A program made the translations under genes and the position numbers. Below are positions 35,519 to 44,413 of a stretch of DNA of 64,000 nt, piece by piece. Origin of the DNA: Rubellicoccus peritrichatus (GTDB lineage Bacteria > Verrucomicrobiota > Verrucomicrobiia > Opitutales > Cerasicoccaceae); NCBI RefSeq assembly GCF_033100135.1, contig NZ_CP136920.1, positions 3,839,001 to 3,903,000 of the forward strand. Reading direction: 5' to 3'. The first letter of the stretch is position 1. Each line of letters starts with the position of its first letter. The notes below the pieces were generated by a model that did no database searches, had not been told where the DNA came from, and saw nothing but the letters and a program-made list of their open reading frames with translations.

Positions 35519-37192
35519 TCAAGCGCAACGGCGTCGGAGAATTACCATCGATAAGACAACTAAGCTGGTAAGGAGTGCATATGTCGTCGGCTCAGGAATA
35601 GGGGCGCCGAATTCATAAGCGCCAATGTCCTGCTGGCTCACTGGACGTAAATAGCCTCGCTGGTCTGTGCCCAAGCTTGTTGACCCAGTATCAATCGCAT
35701 CGCTTAATGCTCCCAATGCATGGGTAAAGGTCGGCCCACCATTGTCGGCAAGAGGTTGGAGGTCGGCGTCTGCGTTGAATAGGTCACCTACACTCGCAAT
35801 TATGCCGCCGCCATCATCATCAAAGAGATTGTGTCCACCAGAATCGACGGATTCACCGCCACCGATGGTGTTGGTCGCTCCGTTCGCGATATTGCCACTG
35901 AAGATTGAATTCTGAACTTCGAAGGTAGAATCAAACTCAGTGGAGAACCGAAGACCACCGCCATTCGCAGATCCGCTATCATTATCGGCAATGGTGCTGC
36001 TGTCGATCTCTCCGGATGCGCCCGCGGAAACGATTAAGCCGCCACCACCGAGTGAACTCGTGTTTCCGCTGATGGTGCTGTTTTCGACAATGACTGTGTT
36101 CCTTGTAGCATCTTCATCACCGCTAGCGGCACTGATGCCTCCGCCTCCACCATTGAGTGCGTCATTATTGCTGATCGTCGATTGGATGACAGTCAAATCA
36201 GCTTCGGCCACATTGATGCCGCCACCGCCATCAGCGGTATTTCCGTCGATGGTTGTGCGCTCGATGGTGACGCTGGTGCCGCCAGTCTGAGCGTGGATTC
36301 CGCCTCCTCTGCTGCCCGATGCAGCTGTGTTGTCATTAATCTCACTATCTGTGATAGTCACCTGAGCTCCTGAGGCAATTTGAAGGCCGCCTCCATCTTC
36401 ACCAGAGCCCTGGCTTTCGTTGTTGTTGATTGACGAATCGTCGATGTCCAGGGTTCCGCCCTGAATAAAGATCCCACCATTCGAACGCTCCCCTGTATTG
36501 TTGGAGATATCAGAATTCTGGATGGTTATGTTAGGGGCACCAAATGCCGAGATGCCACCAGCCAGTCCTGCAGCGCCAAAGAGTCGGAGCGAAGCCGTGT
36601 TGTTAGTGATTTGAGAGTTGGTAAGCAACAGAGAGCCCGTCGACATTGCAATGGCGCCTCCTTGAAGGCCGTCATTGTTTGTAAATACACTTGTATTAAT
36701 CGTCGCCGAACCATTGCTGCCAATGCGTATTGCACCACCAGTTCGATCAGTAACATTGTCGGTAAAGGTGCTACCGGACACGGAGAAGGTACCGCCATTC
36801 ACGTTGATTGCCCCGCCACTACTGGCACCGGACGCAAAATTCTGAAGCGTGAAACTTGAAAGGCTGAGATTTCCTCCTGGATCAATGGTAAAGGCGCGAT
36901 TCGCAGCGCTGGTTCCATCCAGAATGACATTGAAGCCATTGCTGCTGATAGAAAATTCGGTGGTGACTGTTGGAAAGATGCTTCCAACATCCAAAGTGCC
37001 ACCGACCTGGAAATTTATCTGATCAGCCTCGGGGGTCGCCTCAGCCTGGTTAATAGCGTCGCGCAGTGATCCTGCGCCGCTGTCTAAAAGATTAATAACA
37101 TTGTATACGGCAGCATTGCCAGCTAAAGGCAAACCAGTTGCCCATACACAAGTCGTCAGGAGGGCCAGAGCAGCCCGATGAGAGTAATTCAT
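35519..37192 (-). CDS. Beta-helix surface protein with PEP-CTERM tail
   Basis: A 557-residue exported protein. After a signal peptide (LALLTTCVWATGLPLAGNAA) it has the opening VINLLDSGAGSLRDAINQA typical of polymorphic-outer-membrane-like or right-handed beta-helix surface proteins. Many short repeats follow in the style SSGGAINVNGGTFSVSGSTF and NNDALNGGGGGISAASG, each likely one coil of the helix. Near the end, STSLGTDQRGYLRP and DIGAYEFG form the choice-of-anchor Q-type domain. The tail IPEPTTYALLTSLVVLSMVI then LRRRCA is a PEP-CTERM signal. It is probably displayed at the cell surface. The repeats are degenerate, so assembly error or copy-number variation is possible. Confidence 0.85.
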   Translation of the reverse strand: MNYSHRAALALLTTCVWATGLPLAGNAAVYNVINLLDSGAGSLRDAINQAEATPEADQINFQVGGTLDVGSIFPTVTTEFSISSNGFNVILDGTSAANRAFTIDPGGNLSLSSFTLQNFASGASSGGAINVNGGTFSVSGSTFTDNVTDRTGGAIRIGSNGSATINTSVFTNNDGLQGGAIAMSTGSLLLTNSQITNNTASLRLFGAAGLAGGISAFGAPNITIQNSDISNNTGERSNGGIFIQGGTLDIDDSSINNNESQGSGEDGGGLQIASGAQVTITDSEINDNTAASGSRGGGIHAQTGGTSVTIERTTIDGNTADGGGGINVAEADLTVIQSTISNNDALNGGGGGISAASGDEDATRNTVIVENSTISGNTSSLGGGGLIVSAGASGEIDSSTIADNDSGSANGGGLRFSTEFDSTFEVQNSIFSGNIANGATNTIGGGESVDSGGHNLFDDDGGGIIASVGDLFNADADLQPLADNGGPTFTHALGALSDAIDTGSTSLGTDQRGYLRPVSQQDIGAYEFGAPIPEPTTYALLTSLVVLSMVILRRRCA

Positions 37193-37469
37193 TTAGGTTA
37201 ATGTCGATGGATTTCATGTTTATGTAGAGTGAACCTTTATCTAGCAACATGCATGCCACTGATTCGTCAAGTGAAATATATGCAGAAGATTTGAGCTTAA
37301 TTTGATGGTTTTTTCCCAAATAACCCATTATGAGGCATTTGGAGGTCAGATTTTGCAAAAATCAGCCAGCAATTAATAGTGCTAGCCCTAATTTTATGCA
37401 CATGCCTATTTTGTGGCTTTCCCGGAGCTTATGCTTCGCTTCGTTTTAAGCGGTCCAAGCTTTGAATGA
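37193..37469. other. Intergenic region, no recognised element
   Basis: A 277-base AT-rich gap between two minus-strand genes. It should hold the promoter of the beta-helix gene and the end of the 68-residue gene's transcript. A short stem (GCTT/AAGC around 37429-37451) is too weak to call. Confidence 0.3.
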
Positions 37470-37676
37470 TCAGGCGCGGCTTAGCTTCCAGATAAGAGCA
37501 TTTCCCTTTTTCTCTTTTCGTTCAAGGCCGATGTCTAATTCAAGCTGGGCAATCCATTCAGCACAAGGTTGAGAGTAGGGTAGTGAAAGTGAAGCCTTGA
37601 GTTCCTTCCATGTCTTACCGGCTGGGTTTGCCCGAAGATCTTCTTCAATCAAATTCTTAAATTCACTGTACCTCAT
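37470..37676 (-). CDS. Small conserved protein, 68 residues
   Basis: A compact basic-acidic protein, MRYSEFKNLIEEDLRANPAG then KTWKELKASLSLPYSQPCAE and ending GNALIWKLSRA. The layout suggests a winged-helix-like fold (helix, helix-turn-helix segment, strand), in which KTWKELKASLSLPY would be the turn region. I do not know its function. Support for a real gene comes from its clear coding pattern and from a decayed copy of its 3' end at 35426-35515. It is divergent from the GH5 gene. Confidence 0.65.
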   Translation of the reverse strand: MRYSEFKNLIEEDLRANPAGKTWKELKASLSLPYSQPCAEWIAQLELDIGLERKEKKGNALIWKLSRA

Positions 37677-37844
37677 AACTTATGAAACCAATATGAAGCG
37701 ATACTTAGATGAACTTACAACTTGTCTTCAAGATACTAAATATCAGAGCATCAAAATGGGGTATATACACTTGATAGAATCGGGTTTATAGTTCATTACT
37801 CAACTCGTGCCGTTTTGAGGCATTCACACTACCACAAACATACT

Positions 37845-39611
37845 ATGAAAAGACCTCTGTTCTATTTTCTGACTATCTCTGTACTTGCGACTATGTCGCT
37901 TTGGGGACAAGGGATCCAGCTATTCAATTACCTTGGCACTGGAACCAGTCCTAATCTCCGCATTGAATTGGCTAACAATGGGAGTGGCTCATGGGGAAAT
38001 TATCCAATTGGCTGGGGCTTCGGAGGGGGCTTACCCTTTAATACAGATCCTAATTCATCCTGGAGCTCATGGAATGTTTTCGACGAGAATGATGTGTTTT
38101 ATGGCAACATTACGGTAAAGAGTGATGGCACTGTCGCAGGCACAGAATGGGTCGGCTATAATATCGATGGCACCACAGGTTATTACCTTGAAAACATTAT
38201 TTTCTCTCCAACATCCGACGGTTTAAACTACCAACTGACGGTTGATCGAATCATCTATCCGGACAATCCGTCAAAACCTGTTTCGAATGGACCTTTTCCT
38301 GATGCACCTTTGGCCACTCCAGCTACGTTTGCTGGCACAGATACCCCTATCATTCTTAAAGTTGATGCTGATAAGATTCTCGACAACATGGGATCTGAAA
38401 TCCGATTGAAGGGCTTTGCACGACCATCTCTTGAATGGAATAATCAGGGACAATTTCTCAGTCCACAAGATATCGAAAACATGTCCAAATGGGGGAGTGC
38501 GACCAATCCGCCGAATGTTGTCAGGCTATCCCTCAATCAGGATTTTTGGTTCAATTCTGAAGCTGTCGATGTCAAAGGGTCTTACAAGCAAATCATTGAT
38601 GCCGTGATTTACTACGCAACACGGCATGGCATGATCGCAATCCTTGATCTGCATTGGGTGGACACGAACGGACAGCCACCAATGGCAAACCGTGATTCTA
38701 TAACCTTTTGGTCAGAAGTGGCCACACAGTACAAAGATTTTGGAACCGTATTATTTGAGCTTTTCAATGAGCCATATATCGACTCGACCGACGTCTGGCT
38801 AAATGGCGATGCGAACTACGCTGGCTATCAGGAACTTTATCAGGCTGTTCGAGATGCTGGTGCTGCAAATATCGTCATTGTTAATGGTCTCGACTACGGA
38901 TACGATATCAGCTTTGTCGGACCGGACGGCATCACAGTAACAGGAGACAACATCATTTATGGGTCACACCCATATAATGACAAAGGAGCTCCAGGCTGGA
39001 CTGGACGAGGCGGTGATTTTGCGAACAACTTTGCTGGTGTTCTTGGTAACTACCCCCTGATTTTTACAGAATTCGGAGATAACCGTCCTGACTCCTATCC
39101 ACCAATATCTGAGAATTATAGCCCGGTTTACACCCGCATTCTTGACGAAATCGAAAAGAACGCGATTCATTACTCTGGTTGGGCCTGGTGGATTGAACCA
39201 TCTAATCCAGCTTTTCCAGTTCTGGTTGAGGGCGACTGGTCGAATCCCGCGGCAGCCTACGGGGGGATTCAAGTCCAGAAGAACCTCCAGGACCATGGCC
39301 CGACTGTAATTTCTACAAATTTGAGTTACTGGAACCAGTTTTTCGGTTCTAGTTTGTTCGATATGGGTGAATCGCTGGCATTCATCCAGAATCTAGGTTT
39401 TGTCTATACAAACAAGGATTGGTTTTATCTTTATACATTTACAGCAGGTGGATGGTTTTTTCCGGCTGCGGGAGATTTCAATACCGATGATGGCATCTGG
39501 CTTTACAAAGCTGCCGACAATGGATCAAGCGCGCGCTATATTTGGACCAGCTCAACAATAGCACCCTGGTATTACGACCACACACTGAACGAGTTTCTTT
39601 ACAGCGAGTAA
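37845..39611 (+). CDS. Secreted GH5-type cellulase-family glycoside hydrolase
   Basis: A 588-residue exported protein. Signal peptide KRPLFYFLTISVLATMSLWG; ATG at 37845 is preferred to a TTG at 37815. Residues of about 20-150 form a beta-rich N-terminal domain. Residues of about 160-480 form a (beta/alpha)8 GH5-like domain: HGMIAILDLHWVD, the acid/base Glu in LFELFNEPY (about residue 307), IYGSHPYND and the nucleophile Glu in LIFTEFGD (about 408). The final ~90 residues are Trp/Tyr-rich (DWFYLYTFTAGGWFFPAAGD, YYDHTLNEFLYSE), a tail likely for surface or substrate attachment. It should cut beta-1,4-linked glucans or mannans outside the cell; the exact substrate is unknown. Confidence 0.87.
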   Translation: MKRPLFYFLTISVLATMSLWGQGIQLFNYLGTGTSPNLRIELANNGSGSWGNYPIGWGFGGGLPFNTDPNSSWSSWNVFDENDVFYGNITVKSDGTVAGTEWVGYNIDGTTGYYLENIIFSPTSDGLNYQLTVDRIIYPDNPSKPVSNGPFPDAPLATPATFAGTDTPIILKVDADKILDNMGSEIRLKGFARPSLEWNNQGQFLSPQDIENMSKWGSATNPPNVVRLSLNQDFWFNSEAVDVKGSYKQIIDAVIYYATRHGMIAILDLHWVDTNGQPPMANRDSITFWSEVATQYKDFGTVLFELFNEPYIDSTDVWLNGDANYAGYQELYQAVRDAGAANIVIVNGLDYGYDISFVGPDGITVTGDNIIYGSHPYNDKGAPGWTGRGGDFANNFAGVLGNYPLIFTEFGDNRPDSYPPISENYSPVYTRILDEIEKNAIHYSGWAWWIEPSNPAFPVLVEGDWSNPAAAYGGIQVQKNLQDHGPTVISTNLSYWNQFFGSSLFDMGESLAFIQNLGFVYTNKDWFYLYTFTAGGWFFPAAGDFNTDDGIWLYKAADNGSSARYIWTSSTIAPWYYDHTLNEFLYSE

Positions 39612-39728
39612 AAGTGTTATTCTCAGGATATTGAGAGAGCATTTCTCAAAAATATCCATAGCCAAGAAAAGGCTTCCCTCGTATCGCATTGTTGACCTTA
39701 ATGCGTCGGAATCTTGCTGTTCAGGGGT

Positions 39729-41594
39729 ATGATATTTGAGAACATTTCAATAGCCTCCGGGAATGGAGCTGTGGCTTCAAGCCTTTTGCTGATCTTCGCG
39801 ATCGGAGCTGCTGCCCAGTGGCTGGGATGGCGCCTAAAGGTACCGGCTATTCTACTCTTACTGGCTGGAGGTTTTCTGGCGGGACCAGTCTTTCAGGTTT
39901 TGCACATTGATGAGGTTTTTGGCGAATTACTCTTTCCAATTGTCTCTGGTGCGGTGGCGATTATTCTCTTTGAGGGTGGGCTGACATTGCGTTTTCACGA
40001 GCTGAAGGGGAAAGCTGGCGCGGTCATCTTTCGTCTGGTGTCGGTTGGAGTACTCGTCAGTTGGCTGGTTATTGCCTGGTTGGCGCACATGGTCCTTGGC
40101 TTCCCGCTGCTTCTCGCTGCACTGCTTGGTGCATTGCTTACAGTGACCGGTCCCACAGTGATTGGGCCAATGTTGAGAACAATCCGCCCGAAGGGCAAAG
40201 TGCGTAGCATTGCCAAGTGGGAAGGTATTCTCATTGATCCAGTTGGCGTCGTTCTGGCAGTGCTCATTTTTGAGGTCTTCCTTGCGGGGCAAGTCGCAGA
40301 GGCACCCATGCTCCACATGCTAGTTGGAGCGGTCAAAACGCTTGTCATTGGCGTAGTATTCACCGGTATTGCCGGTGGATTGGTCTTACTGCTGGTCAAA
40401 CGGCGAATGTTACCGGATTATCTGCAAAATACAGTGGTACTAGCGCTTCTGTTATTGGCTTTTGGGGCTTCGAATTACCTGCAGGAAGAGTCCGGTCTCG
40501 TGACAGCAACGCTTTTCGGGATCTTTTTGGCGAATCAATCGATTTTTGAAGTTCGTCACATCGTTGAGTTTAAGGAAAATCTACAGATCCTGCTGATCTC
40601 CTTTCTCTTTGTGGTGCTTGCTGCACGGGTTGAGCCCGAGGCTGTCAGCCTGCTCGGCTGGCAGAGTGCGGTCTTTTTAATCGGGGTTATCGTATTGGCA
40701 CGTCCAATGGCAGTTATGATATCAACCGCATTCTCGAATTTGAAATGGTCGGAACGTTCCTTGCTCATGATGCTTGCACCACGTGGTATTGTGGCCGTTG
40801 CGCTGACATCCGTTTTCGTCCTCAAACTTGATCAAATCGGTGTTCCTCAAGCCCAGGAGTTTCTTGCACTGACATTGCTTGTAGTGGTGGGGACAGTCGT
40901 GTTTTATGGGCTCTTAGCTGCTCCTGTAGCAACACGTTTAGGCTTGTCCAATTTGGACCCCCAAGGGGTGATTTTCGTTGGTGCGCATGACTGGTCCATC
41001 AAGCTGGCTTCTGCGCTGCATGATGCCAACGTACCTGTCCTGATGCTGGACTCCAACCGTATGAATATCGACCGTGCCAGAAAAGCAGGTTTGCTGGGGG
41101 AGGTCGGAAATGTCTTTGCCGATGAATTCATTCACGAGTTGGACTTTTCAAACATGGGGCATGCATTGGCGCTTACAGCGAATGATGAAGTCAATGCTTT
41201 CGCGCGTAGCGCACTCAGCCATAGTTTGGAGCGTGCAGACACTTATCATCTTGTTGCGACAAAACAGGACAATCCACAAGGAGGGAAAAGGCGCCGCATG
41301 AACCCACTTTTTGCTGAAGGTGCTACATTTCGCTACTTTCAGAATGCATTTATCAATGGGGCAAAAGTGCGTATGGCTGTGATCGACGAAGGTTCTGGAA
41401 TGGATAGTATTCGTCCGGCCAAGGATGCTCATCCAATTCCATTGTTTTGCATTGAACCGGATGGTACCGTTCAAATCTTTAGCGCAAAAACGGAGATCAA
41501 GCCCAAGCCTGGTGCGACAATCATTTATTTGGAGACTTCGGCCCTGCCGCCCGCTCCCCAGAAAGAGACCAATCCCCCAATGAAGAATGCTTAG
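39729..41594 (+). CDS. CPA1-type sodium/proton antiporter with C-terminal TrkA-N-like domain
   Basis: A 621-residue inner-membrane protein. About 12-13 hydrophobic segments fill residues 10-400, with family blocks LLLLAGGFLAGPV, ILFEGGLTLRFHEL, LTVTGPTVIGPMLR, KWEGILIDPVGVVLAVL (the acidic ion-site helix) and LAPRGIVAVALTSVFVL. A cytosolic nucleotide-binding-like domain follows (GVIFVGAHDWSIKLASALHD, then LMLDSNRMNIDRARKAGL), as in regulated CPA antiporters. ATG at 39729 is used; an in-frame TTG at 39714 is possible. It may control pH or salt in a marine cell. Its stop codon TAG is formed by the outer end of the inverted-repeat element at 41592. Confidence 0.9.
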   Translation: MIFENISIASGNGAVASSLLLIFAIGAAAQWLGWRLKVPAILLLLAGGFLAGPVFQVLHIDEVFGELLFPIVSGAVAIILFEGGLTLRFHELKGKAGAVIFRLVSVGVLVSWLVIAWLAHMVLGFPLLLAALLGALLTVTGPTVIGPMLRTIRPKGKVRSIAKWEGILIDPVGVVLAVLIFEVFLAGQVAEAPMLHMLVGAVKTLVIGVVFTGIAGGLVLLLVKRRMLPDYLQNTVVLALLLLAFGASNYLQEESGLVTATLFGIFLANQSIFEVRHIVEFKENLQILLISFLFVVLAARVEPEAVSLLGWQSAVFLIGVIVLARPMAVMISTAFSNLKWSERSLLMMLAPRGIVAVALTSVFVLKLDQIGVPQAQEFLALTLLVVVGTVVFYGLLAAPVATRLGLSNLDPQGVIFVGAHDWSIKLASALHDANVPVLMLDSNRMNIDRARKAGLLGEVGNVFADEFIHELDFSNMGHALALTANDEVNAFARSALSHSLERADTYHLVATKQDNPQGGKRRRMNPLFAEGATFRYFQNAFINGAKVRMAVIDEGSGMDSIRPAKDAHPIPLFCIEPDGTVQIFSAKTEIKPKPGATIIYLETSALPPAPQKETNPPMKNA

Positions 41595-41646
41595 GGCGTG
41601 TTTTCAAACCTCGGAACGAGAAGCCGAAGTTGATTTTTGAGCCCTA
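41592..41646. repeat. Short inverted-repeat element with TAGGGC ends
   Basis: TAGGGCGTGTTTTCAAACCT (41592-41611) matches the ends of the element at 34842-35028. The other end reads TTGATTTTTGAGCCCTA, so both termini carry TAGGGC in inverted orientation around a 55-base unit. It lies between convergent genes, supplies the stop codon of the antiporter gene, and may also serve as a terminator-like hairpin. Confidence 0.55.
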
Positions 41647-41649
41647 GAT

Positions 41650-42849
41650 TCAGCTTTTGAGAGGTGGGTTCTTCATGAAGACCTCAAATACGGTGGCAAA
41701 GCAGCCAGCAAGGTTGTCATCATCAGAATCACTGATTTTGAATTCCAGAGTTTCTTTCATGTGAGGCAGAGTTTCGTCCATTAGAGTGGATCGAATGCTT
41801 GTATCTGCATATTTCATCAAGCTGCGTAATCTGCCGCCCACAACAACAAGAGATGGATTGAAAGTCTGGACTAATCCGGCCAAGCCTTTGCCCACTTGTT
41901 CACCAACAGCGTTCAATACACTCGCAACCTTAGCATCACCAGATTCTGCCAGTTCGGTGACATAGCCGATCCAATCCTCCTGCACATGCTGCTGGTCAGG
42001 CAACCGAACTCCTGCAGCCTTGAGTTTTTCAATAATTGCCAGCGAGCCTATTTCCGTCACCCAGCATCCGCGTTTGCCACAACTGCACTGCTTTCCATTA
42101 TCGGTAAATGCGATATGCCCGATCTGTCCTGCAAAGCCCTGGTCCCCACGAAGAAGTGATCCGCCAACGAAAACACCGGCTGCCAAACCAACCCCCAGAC
42201 TAAGATAAACAAGATTATCGGCACCTCTTGTGGACTCGTGATGCCTGACACCAATTGCGCTGGCATGTGCCTCATTCTCAACAAAGACCGGTGCACTGAA
42301 GCGCTCTTCCCAATTCTCCCTCAGGGAGATGTCTTCCCAGCCAGAGATCGGGCCATAGGCCAGCTTTCCCGCTTCGTGGTCGACCAGCCCTGACCAGGCA
42401 ACACTGATCCCAAAACAAGCGAGTCCAGCCTTATGCCCCACGGACAATCCTTCATCGATTAGCGTCTCTGCTCTCTGTAAACACTCGGTTGGGGTTGCCT
42501 CAGGATCGAGTGAGGCATCTTTTCGCCATATGATTTCCTGTCCCAGGTTAGCCAAGGCAACGGTCACACTATCCAAATCAATTCGAACTGCAATAATACA
42601 GGCGCACTCCGCATTTAAACTCAATAAAAGTCCTGGGCGTCCGGCACTTCCTGCCACAAAATCGGTCTCACATATCAATGATGTTTCAAGCAGCTCGGAA
42701 ACGATATTTGAAACAGCGGCACGAGTTAGCCCCAAATGTTGTGCTATCTGTGCTCTGGATAAAGGGCCCTGATTGCGCAGTTGGTCCAGTACACTCATTG
42801 CGTTAAGGCGCCGAATATCCCTCCTGTCATACCTGTTTTTTGTAGTCAT
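41650..42849 (-). CDS. ROK-family transcriptional regulator
   Basis: A 399-residue protein. Residues of about 5-65 are a winged-helix domain (SVLDQLRNQGPLSRAQIAQH, then LGLTRAAVSNIVSELLE). The rest is a ROK sugar-binding domain with VFVENEAHASAIG, the GVGLAAGVFVGGSLLRGDQG block and the zinc-binding segment GQIGHI...CSCGKRGCW (His plus three Cys). Such proteins repress sugar genes and release DNA on binding a sugar or sugar phosphate. It is divergent from the four-gene oxidoreductase-DUF1080 cluster, which it most likely controls. An imperfect operator-like site lies at 42884-42904. Confidence 0.92.
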   Translation of the reverse strand: MTTKNRYDRRDIRRLNAMSVLDQLRNQGPLSRAQIAQHLGLTRAAVSNIVSELLETSLICETDFVAGSAGRPGLLLSLNAECACIIAVRIDLDSVTVALANLGQEIIWRKDASLDPEATPTECLQRAETLIDEGLSVGHKAGLACFGISVAWSGLVDHEAGKLAYGPISGWEDISLRENWEERFSAPVFVENEAHASAIGVRHHESTRGADNLVYLSLGVGLAAGVFVGGSLLRGDQGFAGQIGHIAFTDNGKQCSCGKRGCWVTEIGSLAIIEKLKAAGVRLPDQQHVQEDWIGYVTELAESGDAKVASVLNAVGEQVGKGLAGLVQTFNPSLVVVGGRLRSLMKYADTSIRSTLMDETLPHMKETLEFKISDSDDDNLAGCFATVFEVFMKNPPLKS

Positions 42850-42883
42850 CTCTATATCTTCTTGACTCGTGTAACTAAAACAC

Positions 42884-42904
42884 TTTGTTTATTAACTCAA
42901 CAAA
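42884..42904. promoter_or_regulatory. Candidate ROK operator
   Basis: TTTGTT (42884-42889) and AACAAA (42899-42904) are inverted around a nine-base AT-rich spacer, in the 92-base gap between the ROK gene and the first oxidoreductase gene. AT-rich inverted repeats of this kind are usual for ROK regulators. No binding evidence exists. Confidence 0.35.
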
Positions 42905-42941
42905 TTAATTTCACGCTCTGTTTTAACATTTGAATCATCCT

Positions 42942-44390
42942 ATGAATAAAGTCTCATTCCCTAGTAAAACCCCAGATCAAAGTTCTCAATTATCGCGACG
43001 ACGTTTTCTTAAAACATCAACGGCGCTTGGGGCGTTCAGTTTTCTACCATCGTCCTATGTGTTTGGTCAGAACTCAAGTGGTGGTGATCCGGCCCCGAGT
43101 GGTCGTGTTAATCTTGCGATGGTTGGAATAGGGCATCAGGGCAATGGAGTCAGGAAGTCGCTTCTCAATTCGGGCCTTTGCAATGTCGTAGCGCTTTGTG
43201 ATGTTGACTTACAAGCTGAGCATGCACAGGAGGCCATTGCCAGCCATCCCAACGCAAAGCAATTCACGGATTTTCGCGTCATGTTTGATACGATGGCTGA
43301 CGAGATCGATGCAGTTGCGATCGCCATACCGGATCACGCTCACTTCAGCGTCACCATGCTAGCGATGTCATTGGGCAAACATGTTTTTGTAGAGAAACCA
43401 TTGGCGCATACATTTGGGCAGTGCGAACGCCTGATAGACCTTGCTGAAAGATCCGGTGTTGTCACTCAAATGGGCAATCAGGGCCATTCCGGGGCAAACT
43501 ACTTTCAATTCAAAGCCTGGTTTGAAGCTGGTGTCATCAAGGATGTTACCAGAATTACAGCACACATGAATAACTGGCGACGCTGGCACGGCTGGGGAAC
43601 AGAGTGCACAGGATTTCCAAGCGAACCAATGCCCGAAGGTATCAACTGGGACGCTTGGATAAACGATGGTGCTATCAATCCATACAGCAAACGTTTGCAT
43701 CCGCAGAATTGGCGAAGCTGGTTTGACTACGGCAGTGGGGCTTTTGGAGATTGGGGGCCACATATTCTCGATACAGCTCATCGCTTCCTCAAACTTGGAC
43801 TTCCCAACAGGGTTACCGCAGTAAAATTGGATGGCCCTAATCCGTATGTTTTCCCCCAAGCCTCTACGATTCGCTTTGATTTTCCTGAACGCGAAGGAAT
43901 GCCTGCCTGTGAAGTCACTTGGTATGATGGCCAAAAAAATAAACCGGGAATCGAAACGGAGTACGGTGAACTCGTAACGAACCCGGAAACAGGTGCGACT
44001 GCCCGTGAATCAGTCAATGTCGATAAACCCGGAAAAGTGATTTACTCTGAGGATTTGGTTTTTCAAGGCGGTTCGCATCACTCGCCATTGCGCATCATTC
44101 CAAAGGAGAAATTCATGGATATGCGCAAGTCCTTGCCCAAGTTTCCACAGAAGAATTCAAACCATTACAAGAACTTCCTCCTTGCCTGCAAAGGTGAAGA
44201 AGAAAGCCGTTCGCCTTTCAGCGTGAGTGGGCCGCTTACCCAGGTATTCAACATCGGAATATTGTCTCAACGTTTCGGAGGCGTGCTTGAGTTTGATCGT
44301 GAAAGCAAGAAAATCACGAATAACAAAACAGCCAATGCCTTTCTTGACCCGGCCCCACGAAGAGGCTGGGAAGAATTCTACAAATTGTAA
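42942..44390 (+). CDS. Tat-exported Gfo/Idh/MocA-family oxidoreductase
   Basis: A 482-residue protein. A twin-arginine signal SRRRFLKTSTALGAFSFLPS is at about residues 19-38. The NAD(P)-binding part has VNLAMVGIGHQGNGVRKSLL, followed by CDVDLQAEHA, AIAIPDHAHFSVTMLAMSLG and the Gfo/Idh hallmark KHVFVEKPLAHT. The C-terminal part has the FDYGSGAFGDWGPHILDTAH block with the catalytic-type His. ATG at 42942 is chosen over a TTG at 42930. Exported members of this family oxidise or modify glycosides, usually with a tightly bound cofactor. It heads the ROK-divergent cluster and is followed 23 bases later by the DUF1080 gene. A 3-dehydrogenase acting on glycosides is the likely role, by inference. Confidence 0.88.
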   Translation: MNKVSFPSKTPDQSSQLSRRRFLKTSTALGAFSFLPSSYVFGQNSSGGDPAPSGRVNLAMVGIGHQGNGVRKSLLNSGLCNVVALCDVDLQAEHAQEAIASHPNAKQFTDFRVMFDTMADEIDAVAIAIPDHAHFSVTMLAMSLGKHVFVEKPLAHTFGQCERLIDLAERSGVVTQMGNQGHSGANYFQFKAWFEAGVIKDVTRITAHMNNWRRWHGWGTECTGFPSEPMPEGINWDAWINDGAINPYSKRLHPQNWRSWFDYGSGAFGDWGPHILDTAHRFLKLGLPNRVTAVKLDGPNPYVFPQASTIRFDFPEREGMPACEVTWYDGQKNKPGIETEYGELVTNPETGATARESVNVDKPGKVIYSEDLVFQGGSHHSPLRIIPKEKFMDMRKSLPKFPQKNSNHYKNFLLACKGEEESRSPFSVSGPLTQVFNIGILSQRFGGVLEFDRESKKITNNKTANAFLDPAPRRGWEEFYKL

Positions 44391-44413
44391 AATCTGAGAT
44401 CTGTTACCTGATC

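Noticed and set aside
35519-37192. Repeat-rich stretch considered as a CRISPR or tandem-repeat locus
   Set aside because: The repeats are coding beta-helix coils of varied length and sequence in one long open frame with signal peptide and PEP-CTERM tail, not uniform repeats with spacers.
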